A stretch of DNA of 64,000 nucleotides, taken from contig CALMZV010000145.1 in NCBI GenBank assembly GCA_937870755.1, forward strand, positions 2,501-66,500, in the 5' to 3' direction. Source of the DNA: an uncultured Methylocystaceae bacterium. GTDB taxonomy: Bacteria > Pseudomonadota > Alphaproteobacteria > Rhizobiales > Beijerinckiaceae. How positions within the stretch are numbered: the first letter of the stretch is position 1; every line of letters begins with the position of its first letter. The notes under the pieces are model-generated. The model made no database searches. It was given only the letters and a program-made list of their open reading frames with translations, and was not told the DNA's origin. The translations under genes were made by a program, and so were the position numbers. This document shows positions 44,291 through 53,756 of the stretch, in pieces.

Positions 44291-45853
44291 ATGGGAGCCG
44301 AAGCCAGAACGGGCGCGAACCACCCGGCGCTGCGCAGCCACACGATCGCCGACGCGCTGCATCGCTCGGCCGCGAAATTCCGCGACCGGCTGGCGCTGAC
44401 CTATCTCGACCGCCGCTGGTCGTTCCGCGACCTGCACGCGGCCGCCGGGCGCGTCGCGCACGCGCTCGTCGCCAGGGGGCTGAAAAAGGGCGATCGCGTC
44501 GCCGCCTACGCGCGCAATTCCGACGCCTATGTCGTGCTCTGGCTCGCCTGCAACCGCGCCGGCCTCGTCCATGTGCCGATCAACTACGCGCTGACGGCGG
44601 GCGAACTGAAATACATCGTCGACCAGTCGGGCGCGAACGCGCTCATCCACGAGGCGGACCTGCTGAGCACGGTCGACCAGATCCGCGACGGGGCGCGAAT
44701 CTCGTTCTACGGCCGGTTCGACCGGGCGGCGCCCGGCGAACTCGACATTCTGAAGATCGCGCGCGACGCCAGCGCCCCGCGCATGGACGAGAGCGTGGCC
44801 GCCGACGACGATCTCGCGCAGTTCCTCTACACGTCCGGCACGACGGCCGCGCCCAAGGGCGCGGCGATGACGCACCGCGCCTTCATGGCGGAGTACGCCG
44901 CCTGCATCATCGAACTGGAGATGAGCGGGTCCGACGTCGCGCTGGCCGCGCTGCCGCTCTACCATTCGGCGCAGATGCATTGTTTCACGATGCCGCAGAT
45001 CATCATGGGCGCGACGACGCATCTCATCGACTCGCCCGTGCCGGAAACGGTGCTGAAGCTGATCGAGGAACATCGCATCACCTCGTTCTTCGCGCCGCCG
45101 ACGGTCTGGATCAGCCTGCTGCGCCATCCCGATTTCGACAAGCGCGACCTCTCCACGCTGCGCAACATCTATTACGGCGCCTCGATCATGCCGGTGCCGG
45201 TGCTGCAGGAGCTGCGCCAGCGCCTGCCCGGCATACGGCCGTTCAACTGCTACGGGCAGAGCGAGATCGGACCGCTGGCGACCGTTCTCAAACCCGAGGA
45301 GCACGACGCGCGCCCGGCGTCGGCCGGCCGGCCGATCCTGTCGGTGGAGACGCGGGTGGTGGACGAGACCATGAACGACGTTCCGCCCGGAACGCAGGGC
45401 GAGATCGTCCACCGCTCGCCGCAACTGCTGATGGAATACTGGGACAAGGCCGACGAATCGAAGGAAGCGTTCGAGGGCGGCTGGTTCCATTCGGGCGACG
45501 TCGGGATCATGGACGAGGAAGGCTATCTGTTCGTCGTCGACCGCGTGAAGGACATCATCAAGTCCGGCGGCGTGGTGGTGGCGGGCCGCGAGGTGGAGGA
45601 GGCGCTGTTCAAGCATCCGTCCGTCTCGGAAGTGGCGGTGATCGGCCTGCCGGACCCCAAATGGATCGAGGTCGTCACGGCGGTCGTCGTGCTGCGGCCG
45701 GGCTTCCAGCCGGACGAGGCAGGGCTGATCGCGCACGCGCGCGAACATCTCGCGCCGTTCAAGACGCCGAAAAAGGTCATCTATGTCGAGAACCTGCCGC
45801 GCAATACGGCCGGCAAGCTGCTGAAACGGGAGCTGCGCGGGCAATATTCTTAG
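44291..45853 (+). CDS. AMP-forming acyl-CoA synthetase
   Basis: The 520-residue ANL-superfamily ligase activates a carboxylic acid to acyl-CoA through an acyl-AMP. The P-loop-like motif YTSGTTAAPKG is at 180-190, then YYGASIMPVPVLQELRQR, NCYGQSEIGP, GWFHSGDVGIMDEEGYLFVVDR and the catalytic-lysine end NTAGKLLKREL. It resembles medium/long-chain or aryl-acid ligases; the substrate is unresolved. AGGGGAG precedes ATG 44291. The divergent LivK-type binding protein may supply its substrate. Confidence 0.9.
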   Translation: MGAEARTGANHPALRSHTIADALHRSAAKFRDRLALTYLDRRWSFRDLHAAAGRVAHALVARGLKKGDRVAAYARNSDAYVVLWLACNRAGLVHVPINYALTAGELKYIVDQSGANALIHEADLLSTVDQIRDGARISFYGRFDRAAPGELDILKIARDASAPRMDESVAADDDLAQFLYTSGTTAAPKGAAMTHRAFMAEYAACIIELEMSGSDVALAALPLYHSAQMHCFTMPQIIMGATTHLIDSPVPETVLKLIEEHRITSFFAPPTVWISLLRHPDFDKRDLSTLRNIYYGASIMPVPVLQELRQRLPGIRPFNCYGQSEIGPLATVLKPEEHDARPASAGRPILSVETRVVDETMNDVPPGTQGEIVHRSPQLLMEYWDKADESKEAFEGGWFHSGDVGIMDEEGYLFVVDRVKDIIKSGGVVVAGREVEEALFKHPSVSEVAVIGLPDPKWIEVVTAVVVLRPGFQPDEAGLIAHAREHLAPFKTPKKVIYVENLPRNTAGKLLKRELRGQYS

Positions 45854-45912
45854 GCGGCTGGGTTCTTATTCGCAGGCGGCTGGATTCTTGGGCGGCCGGA
45901 ATCTTGGGCGGC
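45854..45912. repeat. Short tandem repeats beside tRNA-Arg
   Basis: Four imperfect copies of a roughly 17-bp unit (GGCGGCTGGATTCTTGG and variants) fill the space between the acyl-CoA ligase stop and the 3' end of tRNA-Arg. The second and third copies are closest to each other; the first carries an extra TATTCGCA. No coding function is apparent. Confidence 0.55.
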
Positions 45913-45989
<77 letters not shown>

Positions 45990-46117
45990 ACGCCCCCTTA
46001 TGGGGCAAACCGCCACGATCTTTCAAGCGCCAGGCGGCAAAACGCGCCTTGCGCTCCACTCCGCCAGCGGCCAATCTGCCGGCGGTTTCAAAACAAGAAG
46101 TCCGGAGCGAAACGCCG

Positions 46118-47212
46118 ATGAAGGCCGCAGTCCTCAGAGAAATCAACAAGCCGCTCGAAATCCTCGATCTCGAATTCGACGCGGCGCCGCGGGCGGGCGA
46201 GGCGCGCGTGCGCATGAAGGCCACGGGCGTCTGCATGAGCGACTGGCATTACATGGTCGGCGACTGGCCGAACAAGCTGCCCATCGTGCTCGGCCATGAG
46301 GCGGCGGGCATCGTGGAGGAGGTCGGCCCCGGCCCATCGCATCTGTCGGTCGGCGACCACGTCATCTTCTCGTTCGCGAGCCATTGCGGCCATTGCCGCT
46401 ACTGCAATTCCGGCCGTTCGGTGCTTTGCAACGGCCACAAAACCCCGCCGACCGGCCTGCCGGACGGCACTTCGCGCCTCAAACTGAACGGCGAGCCGGT
46501 GAGCCTGATGGCGCGTATCGGCACGTTCCGCGAACAAGTCGTCTGCTCGGCCGAGAATCTCGTACCGGTGCGCAAGGATCTGCCCTGGACGGTGGCGGCC
46601 ATCATCGGCTGCTCCGTGGCGACTGGCGTCGGCGCGGTCACGCGTCACGCGCGCGTGCCGGCGGGCGCGTCGGTCATGGTGGTCGGCTGCGGCGGCGTCG
46701 GACTGAACATCGTGCAGGGCGCGCGGCTCGCCGGCGCCTCCAAGATCATCGCGGTCGACCTGCTCGACAACAAGCTCGAATACGCCAAGCAATACGGCGC
46801 GACCCACACGATCAACGGCAAGACCGAAAACGTCGTGAAGGCGGTGCGCGCGCTGACCGGCGGCGGCGTCGATCATGCGTTCGACGCCATCGGGTCGGAG
46901 GCGACCATTCTGCAGATCGTCGACTGCGTGGCGCCGGGCGGACAGGCGACGATGGTCGGCATTCCGGCGGTCACGACGCGCGTGCCGATCGCGCCGGCCT
47001 CGATGGTGTTTCAGGAAAAGAGCCTGACGACGTCGTTCTACGGTTCGGTGCAACCGGACATCGATTTCCCGATCCTCGCCGATCTCGCGATGGAGGGAAA
47101 ACTCGATCTGACCTCGCTCATCTCGCGCACCTACAGGCTGGACGAAATCAACGAGGGTTTCGAGCAGCTGCGCAAGGGCGGGGTGGCGCGCGGCGTGATC
47201 GTCTTCGACTGA
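46118..47212 (+). CDS. Zinc-dependent alcohol dehydrogenase
   Basis: The 364-residue MDR-family enzyme has catalytic-zinc ligands C39 (GVCMSDWH) and H60-E61 (VLGHEAAG), the structural-zinc lobe C90, C93, C96, C104 (HCGHCRYCNSGRSVLC), and the NAD-binding loop VVGCGGVGLNIVQGARLAGA followed by the acidic residue in IAVD. It should oxidise an alcohol with NAD in the cytoplasm; its substrate is not known. GGAG lies 10 bp before the ATG, a slightly long spacing. A strong terminator follows. Confidence 0.92.
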   Translation: MKAAVLREINKPLEILDLEFDAAPRAGEARVRMKATGVCMSDWHYMVGDWPNKLPIVLGHEAAGIVEEVGPGPSHLSVGDHVIFSFASHCGHCRYCNSGRSVLCNGHKTPPTGLPDGTSRLKLNGEPVSLMARIGTFREQVVCSAENLVPVRKDLPWTVAAIIGCSVATGVGAVTRHARVPAGASVMVVGCGGVGLNIVQGARLAGASKIIAVDLLDNKLEYAKQYGATHTINGKTENVVKAVRALTGGGVDHAFDAIGSEATILQIVDCVAPGGQATMVGIPAVTTRVPIAPASMVFQEKSLTTSFYGSVQPDIDFPILADLAMEGKLDLTSLISRTYRLDEINEGFEQLRKGGVARGVIVFD

Positions 47213-47236
47213 GCGGCCGCACGGACCCATACGATA

Positions 47237-47267
47237 AAGGCGGCCTTGCGGGCCGCCTTCTTTCTTC
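47237..47267 (+). terminator. Terminator of the alcohol dehydrogenase gene
   Basis: AAGGCGGCC (47237-47245), loop TTGCG, GGCCGCCTT (47251-47259), then CTTTCTT. The perfect 9-bp GC-rich stem and T-rich tail form an intrinsic terminator. It may also block transcripts from the convergent hsp20 gene. Confidence 0.8.
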
Positions 47268-47293
47268 CCGGACGCGCATGGCGCGGGCTTGGA

Positions 47294-47749
47294 TCACGCA
47301 GCCTTGGCCTCGACGACCTTCGGCGCGCCGCCGATCGGAATCTGGCGCGGCTTCTGCGCTTCGGGAATCTCGCGCACGAGGTCGACATGCAGCAGGCCGT
47401 TCTCCAGCCTGGCGCCGGTCGCCTGCACATGGTCGGCGAGCTGGAACCGGCGCTCGAAGGCGCGGGCGGCGATGCCCTGATAAAGCACTTCCGGCTTTTC
47501 GGCGCCGTCGGCGCGCGCTTCCTTGGCGCCGCGGATCGTCAGCACGTTTTCACGCGCCTCGATCGTCAGGTCGACTTCGGCGAAACCCGCCACGGCCACG
47601 GTGATGCGATAGGCGTTCTCCGCGGTCCGCTCGATGTTATAGGGCGGGTAGGCGGAAGGTTCGCCAGCGGCGGTCTGGTCCAGCATGGAGAACAGACGGT
47701 CGAACCCGATGGTCGAACGGTAGAGGGGAGACAGATCAAAACCACGCAT
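47294..47749 (-). CDS. Small heat-shock protein, Hsp20/alpha-crystallin family
   Basis: The 151-residue chaperone has the IbpA-like start MRGFDLSPLYRSTIGFDRLF, an alpha-crystallin domain (YNIERTAENAYRITVAVAGF, ENVLTIRGAKE) and the GIAARAFERRFQLADHVQ and ENGLLHVDL strands, with a C-terminal IPI anchor motif. It holds unfolding proteins during heat stress. ATG 47749 lies 8 bp after GGAGG; an in-frame ATG at 47755 is too close to that site. The leader carries a ROSE-type thermosensor. Confidence 0.9.
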   Translation of the reverse strand: MRGFDLSPLYRSTIGFDRLFSMLDQTAAGEPSAYPPYNIERTAENAYRITVAVAGFAEVDLTIEARENVLTIRGAKEARADGAEKPEVLYQGIAARAFERRFQLADHVQATGARLENGLLHVDLVREIPEAQKPRQIPIGGAPKVVEAKAA

Positions 47750-47800
47750 TTGCATATCCTCCATTGAGCGACATGTTCGAGCGGCTTGTTGAGCCGCCGG
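47750..47800 (-). promoter_or_regulatory. ROSE-type RNA thermometer in the hsp20 leader
   Basis: On the minus strand CATGTC-G-CTC (47775-47766) pairs with GAG-GATATG (47761-47753) across an AATG loop. The pairing includes one G-U wobble and a single bulged G opposite the Shine-Dalgarno. That bulged G within a T-(C/T)-G-C-T segment is the diagnostic feature of ROSE elements, which melt on heating to expose GGAGG. A stable hairpin GCGGCT/AGCCGC (47798-47781) lies upstream. The next 220 bp toward the MFS gene at 48053 show no gene. Confidence 0.75.
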
Positions 47801-48052
47801 GGGTCCGGCGCGCCCGCGCCGCTTGCCGGCCCCGGGCTGTTCCAGACCACGCACGCCCGCGAACGGCGCGTGCAGGCCCTATCTGGGAAGGGCGGGAAGG
47901 GCTCGCAAGGCCCAGAACCGGGCGGTTTCGACAAAATTCCGGGGCCGGGCGGGGCGCCCGCGGCGGTTTTTGTTGCCGGTGGCGAAAAAGCGGCGCTAGA
48001 TTTCGATCAAGCCCGGCCAACGGGGCGTCCAACTCGGGGATCGGGGGGAGCC

Positions 48053-49327
48053 ATGAGCGGGCAGGCGACGCCGAAAGGCGCTTGGGGAATCACCTTTCTC
48101 CTTTTTCTCTACATGCTGGTGAATTTCGCCGACAAGGTCGTCGTGGGCCTTGCCGGCGCGCCGATCATGGACGACCTGAAACTGACGCCGGAACAGTTCG
48201 GCTTTCTCGGCTCCTCGTTCTTCTTCCTGTTTTCGGCGACGGCCATCGTCGTCGGCATGATCGCCAACAAGCGGCCGACGCGCTGGATCCTGCTGATCCT
48301 CGCGCTCGTGTGGTCGCTCGTTCAGTTTCCGATGGCGAGCGAGGTCAGTTTCACCACGCTCGTCGTCTGCCGTATCATCCTGGGGGCGGGCGAGGGGCCG
48401 GCGTTCGCGGTCGCCTGCCACGCGCTCTACAAATGGTTTCCGGACGAAAAACGCGCGCTGCCGACCGCCATTCTCTCGCAAGGCTCCGCGCTCGGCGTGA
48501 TCGTCGCGGTGCCGGCGCTCAACTGGATCATCGTCAAATATTCCTGGCACTGGGCGTTCGGCGCGCTGGGGATCGTGGGGCTTGTATGGGTCGCGCTGTG
48601 GCTCGTGTTCGGGCGCGAGGGGCCGCTCGTGGACGAAACGCGCGAGGTGGAGGAAGGGCGACGCTATTCGTTCTGGCGGCTGGTCGCCACGCCGACCTTC
48701 ATCGGCGCGAGCCTGGCGACCTTCGGCGCCTATTGGGCGCTTTCGCTCGCGCTCACCTGGTTCACGCCGTTCATCGTCAAGGGGCTCGGCTTTCCGCAGG
48801 AGAAAGCCGGGCTGCTGTCGGTGCTTCCGTGGGTGGCGGGGGCCATCGTGGTGCTGGGCGCGGGCTGGCTATCGCAACGGATGATCGCGCGCGGCGCCAC
48901 CACGCGCACGGCGCGGGCGGTGCTGGGCGCCGCGCCGCTGCTGCTCGCGGGCCTGTTTATCCTGGCGATGCCGCATGTCGGCAGTCCGGGGGCGATGATC
49001 GCCTGCCTGGTGGCGGCCTCGGCCTGCACCGGCGCGATCTATCCGCTGTGCCCGCCGATGATCGGCGAGTTCACGCCGTCCGCCCAGCGCGGCGGCATGC
49101 TCGCCGTCTACGGCGCGTTCTATTCGCTCGCCGGCGTCGCCGCGCCTTTCGTGATGGGGCGCGTGGTGCAGAACGCAGCCAGCCCGCTCGAAGGCTATCT
49201 GGCCGGCTTCCAGATCAACGGGTTCATACTGATCGCGGCCGGGATCGTCGGGCTGATGCTGATGTATCCGAACCGCGACCGCGCCCGGCTGGCCGGCCAT
49301 ACCATCGCCTGGGGCAAGCCGGCGTGA
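48053..49327 (+). CDS. MFS transporter, anion:cation symporter type
   Basis: The 424-residue protein has twelve predicted helices. Its N-terminal LLFLYMLVNFADKVVVGLAG and the loop GMIANKRPTRW, then ILGAGEGPAFAVACHALYKWFP, match the ACS branch of MFS (hexuronate, glucarate, phthalate carriers), where GEGP-FP-A is characteristic. The substrate is likely an organic anion. GGGGGGAG precedes ATG 48053. The alpha/beta hydrolase gene follows by 62 bp. Confidence 0.88.
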   Translation: MSGQATPKGAWGITFLLFLYMLVNFADKVVVGLAGAPIMDDLKLTPEQFGFLGSSFFFLFSATAIVVGMIANKRPTRWILLILALVWSLVQFPMASEVSFTTLVVCRIILGAGEGPAFAVACHALYKWFPDEKRALPTAILSQGSALGVIVAVPALNWIIVKYSWHWAFGALGIVGLVWVALWLVFGREGPLVDETREVEEGRRYSFWRLVATPTFIGASLATFGAYWALSLALTWFTPFIVKGLGFPQEKAGLLSVLPWVAGAIVVLGAGWLSQRMIARGATTRTARAVLGAAPLLLAGLFILAMPHVGSPGAMIACLVAASACTGAIYPLCPPMIGEFTPSAQRGGMLAVYGAFYSLAGVAAPFVMGRVVQNAASPLEGYLAGFQINGFILIAAGIVGLMLMYPNRDRARLAGHTIAWGKPA

Positions 49328-49389
49328 AGGGCCGTCTCGAATTTTGCGGCGCGGGCCTGTAGAACACCGACGCAGCCGCAGAAGGACCG

Positions 49390-50445
49390 ATGGACCTTTT
49401 CGAAACCGAGGACAATCGCGCGCCGCCCGGCGCCGTCGTTTCCGTCGTTCGCGCGGAGGACGGGTTGCTGTTGCGCGTGGCGCGCTGGACGCCGCAGGCC
49501 GCCGCGCCGCCGCGCGGTTGCGTGGCCGTGTTGCAGGGTCGGGCCGAGTGCATCGAAAAATATTTCGAGACGATCGGCGAACTGCTGGCGCGCAATTTCG
49601 TCGTGGTCGCGCTCGACTGGCGCGGGCAGGGGCTGTCCGAGCGCGAACTGCCGAACCGGCGCAAGGGCCATATCGACGATTTCTCTCTCTATCGTCGCGA
49701 CATCGCGGCGCTGGTCGCCGACGTGCTCGAACCGCATTGCCCGCGGCCGTGGTTCGCGCTCGCCCATTCGATGGGCGCGGCCATTCTGTTGTCGGCGGCG
49801 CGGGCGGGGCTTTCGCCGTTCTCGCGCATCGTGGCGACCGCGCCGATGATCGAGATCGCGGGCGTGAGCCGGCCGCACCTGACGCGCGCGATCATCGAGG
49901 CGCTCGACATTTTCGGCCTCGGCGCGCATTTCATTCCCGGCGGCGGCGAAACCTCGAGCATGACCCGGCCGTATGCCGGCAATCCGCTGACGAGCGATCC
50001 GGCCCGCTACGCCCGCAACGCGCGGATCGTGGCGGCGGCGCCGCAACTGGCGCTCGGCGATCCGACCATCGGCTGGCTCAACGCCGCTTTCCGCGTGACG
50101 AACGCGTTCGCCGATGCGGATTTTCCGCGCCGGCTTTCCACGCCGCTCCTGGCGTTCGGCGCGGGCGCCGATGTCGTCGTCTCGATGCAGGCGGCTGCGC
50201 GGTTCGTCGCGCACATGAAGGCCGGCCGCCTGATCGTGCTGGCGCAGGCGCGTCACGAGATATTGCAGGAACGCGACGCCATCCGCGCGCAATTCTGGGC
50301 GGCGTTCGACGCCTTCGTGCCGGGCGCGCAGGTCGCCCACCGCGCGACGGCGGCGCCTGCGCCGGTCGACGCGCGCTCGCGCCGCTGGCTGCGCCGTCTG
50401 GCGCGCCCGTTCTTCTCCAGACAGACTCCGCGGGCCGTTTCATGA
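49390..50445 (+). CDS. Alpha/beta hydrolase, lysophospholipase-like
   Basis: The 351-residue protein has the serine-hydrolase core: VVALDWRGQGLSER, the nucleophile elbow AHSMGAAILL, and a late ARHEILQERDAIR segment carrying the catalytic histidine, all in the order of PldB-like monoacylglycerol/lysophospholipases. No signal peptide is visible, so it is probably cytoplasmic or peripheral. Its last 4 bp overlap the serA start (ATGA), indicating cotranslation with an unrelated biosynthetic gene. Confidence 0.87.
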   Translation: MDLFETEDNRAPPGAVVSVVRAEDGLLLRVARWTPQAAAPPRGCVAVLQGRAECIEKYFETIGELLARNFVVVALDWRGQGLSERELPNRRKGHIDDFSLYRRDIAALVADVLEPHCPRPWFALAHSMGAAILLSAARAGLSPFSRIVATAPMIEIAGVSRPHLTRAIIEALDIFGLGAHFIPGGGETSSMTRPYAGNPLTSDPARYARNARIVAAAPQLALGDPTIGWLNAAFRVTNAFADADFPRRLSTPLLAFGAGADVVVSMQAAARFVAHMKAGRLIVLAQARHEILQERDAIRAQFWAAFDAFVPGAQVAHRATAAPAPVDARSRRWLRRLARPFFSRQTPRAVS

Positions 50446-51659
50446 TTCATCCGCCGCTCAACGCGCTGCTGCTCGAAGGCGTGAACGACAGCGCGGTCGC
50501 CCTGTTCGAACAGGCAGGCTACGCGAACGTGCGTCGGCTGCCGGGCGCGCTCGACGGCGCGGCGTTGAAAGCGGCGCTGGCGGATGCGCATCTTCTAGGC
50601 ATCCGGTCGCGCACGAAAATGACGGCCGAGATGCTCGCCGCCGCGCCGCTACTCGTCGCGATCGGCTGTTTCAGCGTCGGCGTGAACCAGGTCGATGTCG
50701 CGGCCGCGCGCATGCGCGGCGTGCCGGTGTTCAACGCGCCGTTTTCCAACACGCGCAGCGTGGCGGAACTGACGATCGGCGAAATCATCATGCTCATGCG
50801 CGGCGTTTTTCCGCGCTCGAACGCCGCGCATGCGGGCCGCTGGGACAAGAGCGCGGAAGGCGCGTTCGAGGTGCGCGGCAAGACGCTCGGCATCGTCGGT
50901 TACGGCAACATCGGCAGCCAGCTGGCGGGGCTGGCCGAACAGATGGGCATGCGCGTCGTCTTCTTCGACCTCACTGACAAGCTTCGGCGCGGCAACGTGG
51001 AGCCGACGGACACGCTCGAAGACCTGCTCGCGATCTCCGATGTCGTCAGCCTGCATGTGCCGGAAACGCCGGCCACGCGCGGCATGTTCGGCGCAGCCGA
51101 GATCGCGGCCATGAAGAAGGGCGGCTATCTCGTCAACAACAGCCGCGGCACGGTCGTCGACATCGACGCGCTGGCGGCGGCGCTGAACAGCGGTCATCTG
51201 GCCGGCGCGGCGGTCGACGTGTTTCCGGTCGAGCCGTCCTCCAACAGGGACCGGTTCGTCTCGGCGCTGCAGGGCCTGCCGAACGTCATTCTCACGCCGC
51301 ATATCGGCGGCTCCACGCAGGAAGCGCAGGAGCGCATCGGTTCGGAAGTCGCGCGCAAGCTGATCGACTACGCGCAGACGGGCGCCACGTTCGGCGCCGT
51401 CGGCTTTCCACAGGCGCAACTGCCGCCGCGCGCGACCGGCGCGCGCTACGCGCATATCCATCACAACGTTCCGGGCGTGCTCGGCCGCGTGAACCAGTGT
51501 TTCGCCAGTCGCGACCTCAACATCGCCGCGCAGTATCTTCAGACGGACGGCGATCTCGGCTACGTGGTGGTGGACGTGGACGACAAGCGCGACATGCGGC
51601 CGGGTCTCCTGGAACAGCTCGGCGCCATTCCCGGCACGATCCGCACGCGCGTGCTGTAA
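50442..51659 (+). CDS. serA: D-3-phosphoglycerate dehydrogenase
   Basis: The 405-residue enzyme starts serine synthesis by oxidising 3-phosphoglycerate. It shows VAIGCFSVGVNQVDVAAARMRG, the NAD loop LGIVGYGNIGSQLAGLAEQMGM, the catalytic arginine in NNSRGTVVD, GAAVDVFPVEP, and TPHIGGST with the catalytic histidine. A C-terminal ACT domain starting near HHNVPGVLGRV, with QYLQTDGDLGYVVVD, provides the serine site. The length and short linker match the E. coli-like form. Confidence 0.94.
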   Translation: MIHPPLNALLLEGVNDSAVALFEQAGYANVRRLPGALDGAALKAALADAHLLGIRSRTKMTAEMLAAAPLLVAIGCFSVGVNQVDVAAARMRGVPVFNAPFSNTRSVAELTIGEIIMLMRGVFPRSNAAHAGRWDKSAEGAFEVRGKTLGIVGYGNIGSQLAGLAEQMGMRVVFFDLTDKLRRGNVEPTDTLEDLLAISDVVSLHVPETPATRGMFGAAEIAAMKKGGYLVNNSRGTVVDIDALAAALNSGHLAGAAVDVFPVEPSSNRDRFVSALQGLPNVILTPHIGGSTQEAQERIGSEVARKLIDYAQTGATFGAVGFPQAQLPPRATGARYAHIHHNVPGVLGRVNQCFASRDLNIAAQYLQTDGDLGYVVVDVDDKRDMRPGLLEQLGAIPGTIRTRVL

Positions 51660-51672
51660 ACGCGCGACGGGA

Positions 51673-53628
51673 TCAGCGGTCGAGCACGTAGTCGATCAGC
51701 AGATAGCGCGTCACGAAACCTTCTTCGTCGTGAACGGTCTCGGCCCAAAGATCGTGCCTGAAATTCAACTCCAGCCGGTCGAAAGCCATCGACACGCCCC
51801 AACCGCCCATTTCGTAGGGCTTGTCGCCGTGGTAGCCGCGACGCTCGCCCCAGAGTTCTTCCATGGTCGCGCCGCCGGCATAGAGCTTGAACTGGTACTC
51901 GCGGTTCGTGGCGCCGACCGTTTCGGTCATGGTCGCAGGCGCCGATCGCAACAGGCTGCCTCGAAAATCCGCGCCGTCGCTGGGATCTCCGGGCCAGGCG
52001 AAGCGGACCGTCACGTCCTCGTTCGTGCGCGCGGTCTCGTTCACGTCGCTGCGCCAGGTGGATGTGTCGGTCTCGTCGCCGTCCTCCGGCGGATTGTCTG
52101 GACGGAACCTGCGCTCCTCGATCGTGCGCACGCGGCGCGTTCCCGTCAGCGTGGCGTCGAAGAACGCGAACACATCGTCCCAGCAGGAGACCGGCGGCGG
52201 GCCATGCGAGGCGTTCAGCGGCAGCCCGCATTCCTCCGGAGAGGACAGGCTCGGCGGCGCGCAAGGGTCCGCCGTCAGCGGGCCTCCGCAATAGGCCCAG
52301 TCGATCGCGATGCCCGGATAGCATTCGACCGCCACGTCGGCTTCTATGAAATCGATCAGCGGTTGCACCGTCCAGGCGGTGCGCGACAGACACTTCATCT
52401 CCTGAACCACGCGGCCGCGCAACTTGCGGCCGCGCTCCCATGCGTCGAGCTCGAACACATGCGCGCGAAAATCCGTCCAATCGCCGCCGTGATGGACCGT
52501 CGTTTCGTGCGCAACCGGCGCGCCGTCGATGGTCGCCTCGCGCGTTTCCACATGTTCGGGCGTCACGTGGAACAGGATCGCCGACGGCGCGTCGACGCCC
52601 CAGGATTCCGGCACGAAATCGCCCACGAGTTCGATCTCGAAATTCACCACGCGACGCGGCGCCTCACCCCACCACCAGCTGACCGTCAGACTGGAGAGTA
52701 CGATTCCCGGCCAGGTTTGCGCGCAGATCACGGTCGTGGGATCGGAGGCGATGTCGGCCAGCGTTCCGTCGGCGCGCAACGGAACGAGGCGCAGCATCGC
52801 CGCGAGCGGCGGCTCGTCCCAGAAGGCGGCATCGAGCAGATTGAACCCGGAGGACGCATATAGCTCGCGCGGGTTGTCGGCGCGCGTCAGGTCGCGCTCG
52901 TAGGAGTCGTAGCAAGCGATGGCCGGCGGCCCGACGAGCGCGGCCGCGACATTCGGATCGGTCAGAACGTCCGGCGAATTCGGCGGATAGGCGAAACCGG
53001 GAAAGGGCGCCATCTGCAACAGCACGCGATCGCAGCCGGCGACGCCCGAATAGTCCCAGCGCACGGCGCAGTTGCGCCACAGATGCGGAATGAGGAAAAC
53101 ATAAGCCGCGGTCGAACCCCACGCGATCTGTTTCGGGGCGACGTCGCCACCGGGTTCGCCCGGCTCGGGCTCGCACGGCGCGTCCAGCGCGGCGCGCGGA
53201 CGCATCCTGACTGGACATCCGAACACGTGGGGCGCGGCCGGAACGAAATCGGGCCGGCGCAGACGCGCGGGCATCGCGCTTTCGACAACGAAATCGGTGC
53301 GGTAGCCGAACCGGCTGCGCCGGCTCGCGCCGATCGGTTTGCCGGCGCGATCGCAAGCCGTGACCTCCCAGAGGTAGACGCGTCCGGCGCGCAGCGAAAT
53401 GTCGGCGGGCTTCGGTCGCAGGCGTTCGCGGTTGTCGATCGTCGCTTCGTAGATCTTTTTCGGCCCGCCGCCGCGCGCGGATTCATAGATCCGCAGCACG
53501 TAGCGAATCCGCTTGCGCGCGGTCCACGCGCGCGGTCGCGCCCATTTGAAGAACAGCGCGTCCGGACCGACGAGCGATTGCGCGACGGGATGCTGAAGCG
53601 AAAGATCGACGGGATGTGCGGCGGGCAT
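51673..53628 (-). CDS. Uncharacterised 651-residue protein with Fn3-like N-terminus
   Basis: I do not recognise this family. The frame is intact and has a plausible ribosome site (GGGGG before the ATG). Residues about 30-115 (YVLRIYES, then ISLRAGRVYLWEVTACDRAG, then RFGYRTDF) look like a fibronectin-III/Ig-type sandwich. The remainder is rich in tryptophan, aspartate, cysteine and proline with short strands, and no signal peptide or membrane helix is visible. The C-terminal GGWGVSMAFDRLELNFRHDL could be a beta-rich domain. Neighbours (serA, ACT protein) give no clue. It could be a surface or contact-dependent protein exported by an unknown route. Confidence 0.75.
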   Translation of the reverse strand: MPAAHPVDLSLQHPVAQSLVGPDALFFKWARPRAWTARKRIRYVLRIYESARGGGPKKIYEATIDNRERLRPKPADISLRAGRVYLWEVTACDRAGKPIGASRRSRFGYRTDFVVESAMPARLRRPDFVPAAPHVFGCPVRMRPRAALDAPCEPEPGEPGGDVAPKQIAWGSTAAYVFLIPHLWRNCAVRWDYSGVAGCDRVLLQMAPFPGFAYPPNSPDVLTDPNVAAALVGPPAIACYDSYERDLTRADNPRELYASSGFNLLDAAFWDEPPLAAMLRLVPLRADGTLADIASDPTTVICAQTWPGIVLSSLTVSWWWGEAPRRVVNFEIELVGDFVPESWGVDAPSAILFHVTPEHVETREATIDGAPVAHETTVHHGGDWTDFRAHVFELDAWERGRKLRGRVVQEMKCLSRTAWTVQPLIDFIEADVAVECYPGIAIDWAYCGGPLTADPCAPPSLSSPEECGLPLNASHGPPPVSCWDDVFAFFDATLTGTRRVRTIEERRFRPDNPPEDGDETDTSTWRSDVNETARTNEDVTVRFAWPGDPSDGADFRGSLLRSAPATMTETVGATNREYQFKLYAGGATMEELWGERRGYHGDKPYEMGGWGVSMAFDRLELNFRHDLWAETVHDEEGFVTRYLLIDYVLDR

Positions 53629-53756
53629 GATCGACCCCCATCCGAAAAGCCGAAGGCGATCGGCGGCCGACCGATTTCACGCCTCCGCTTTTTTGGATAT
53701 CGCGGGCGCGCCCGGCCGCCGCAAGGCCGCAGCGCCTGCGTCCGGCTGTCGCGGCG

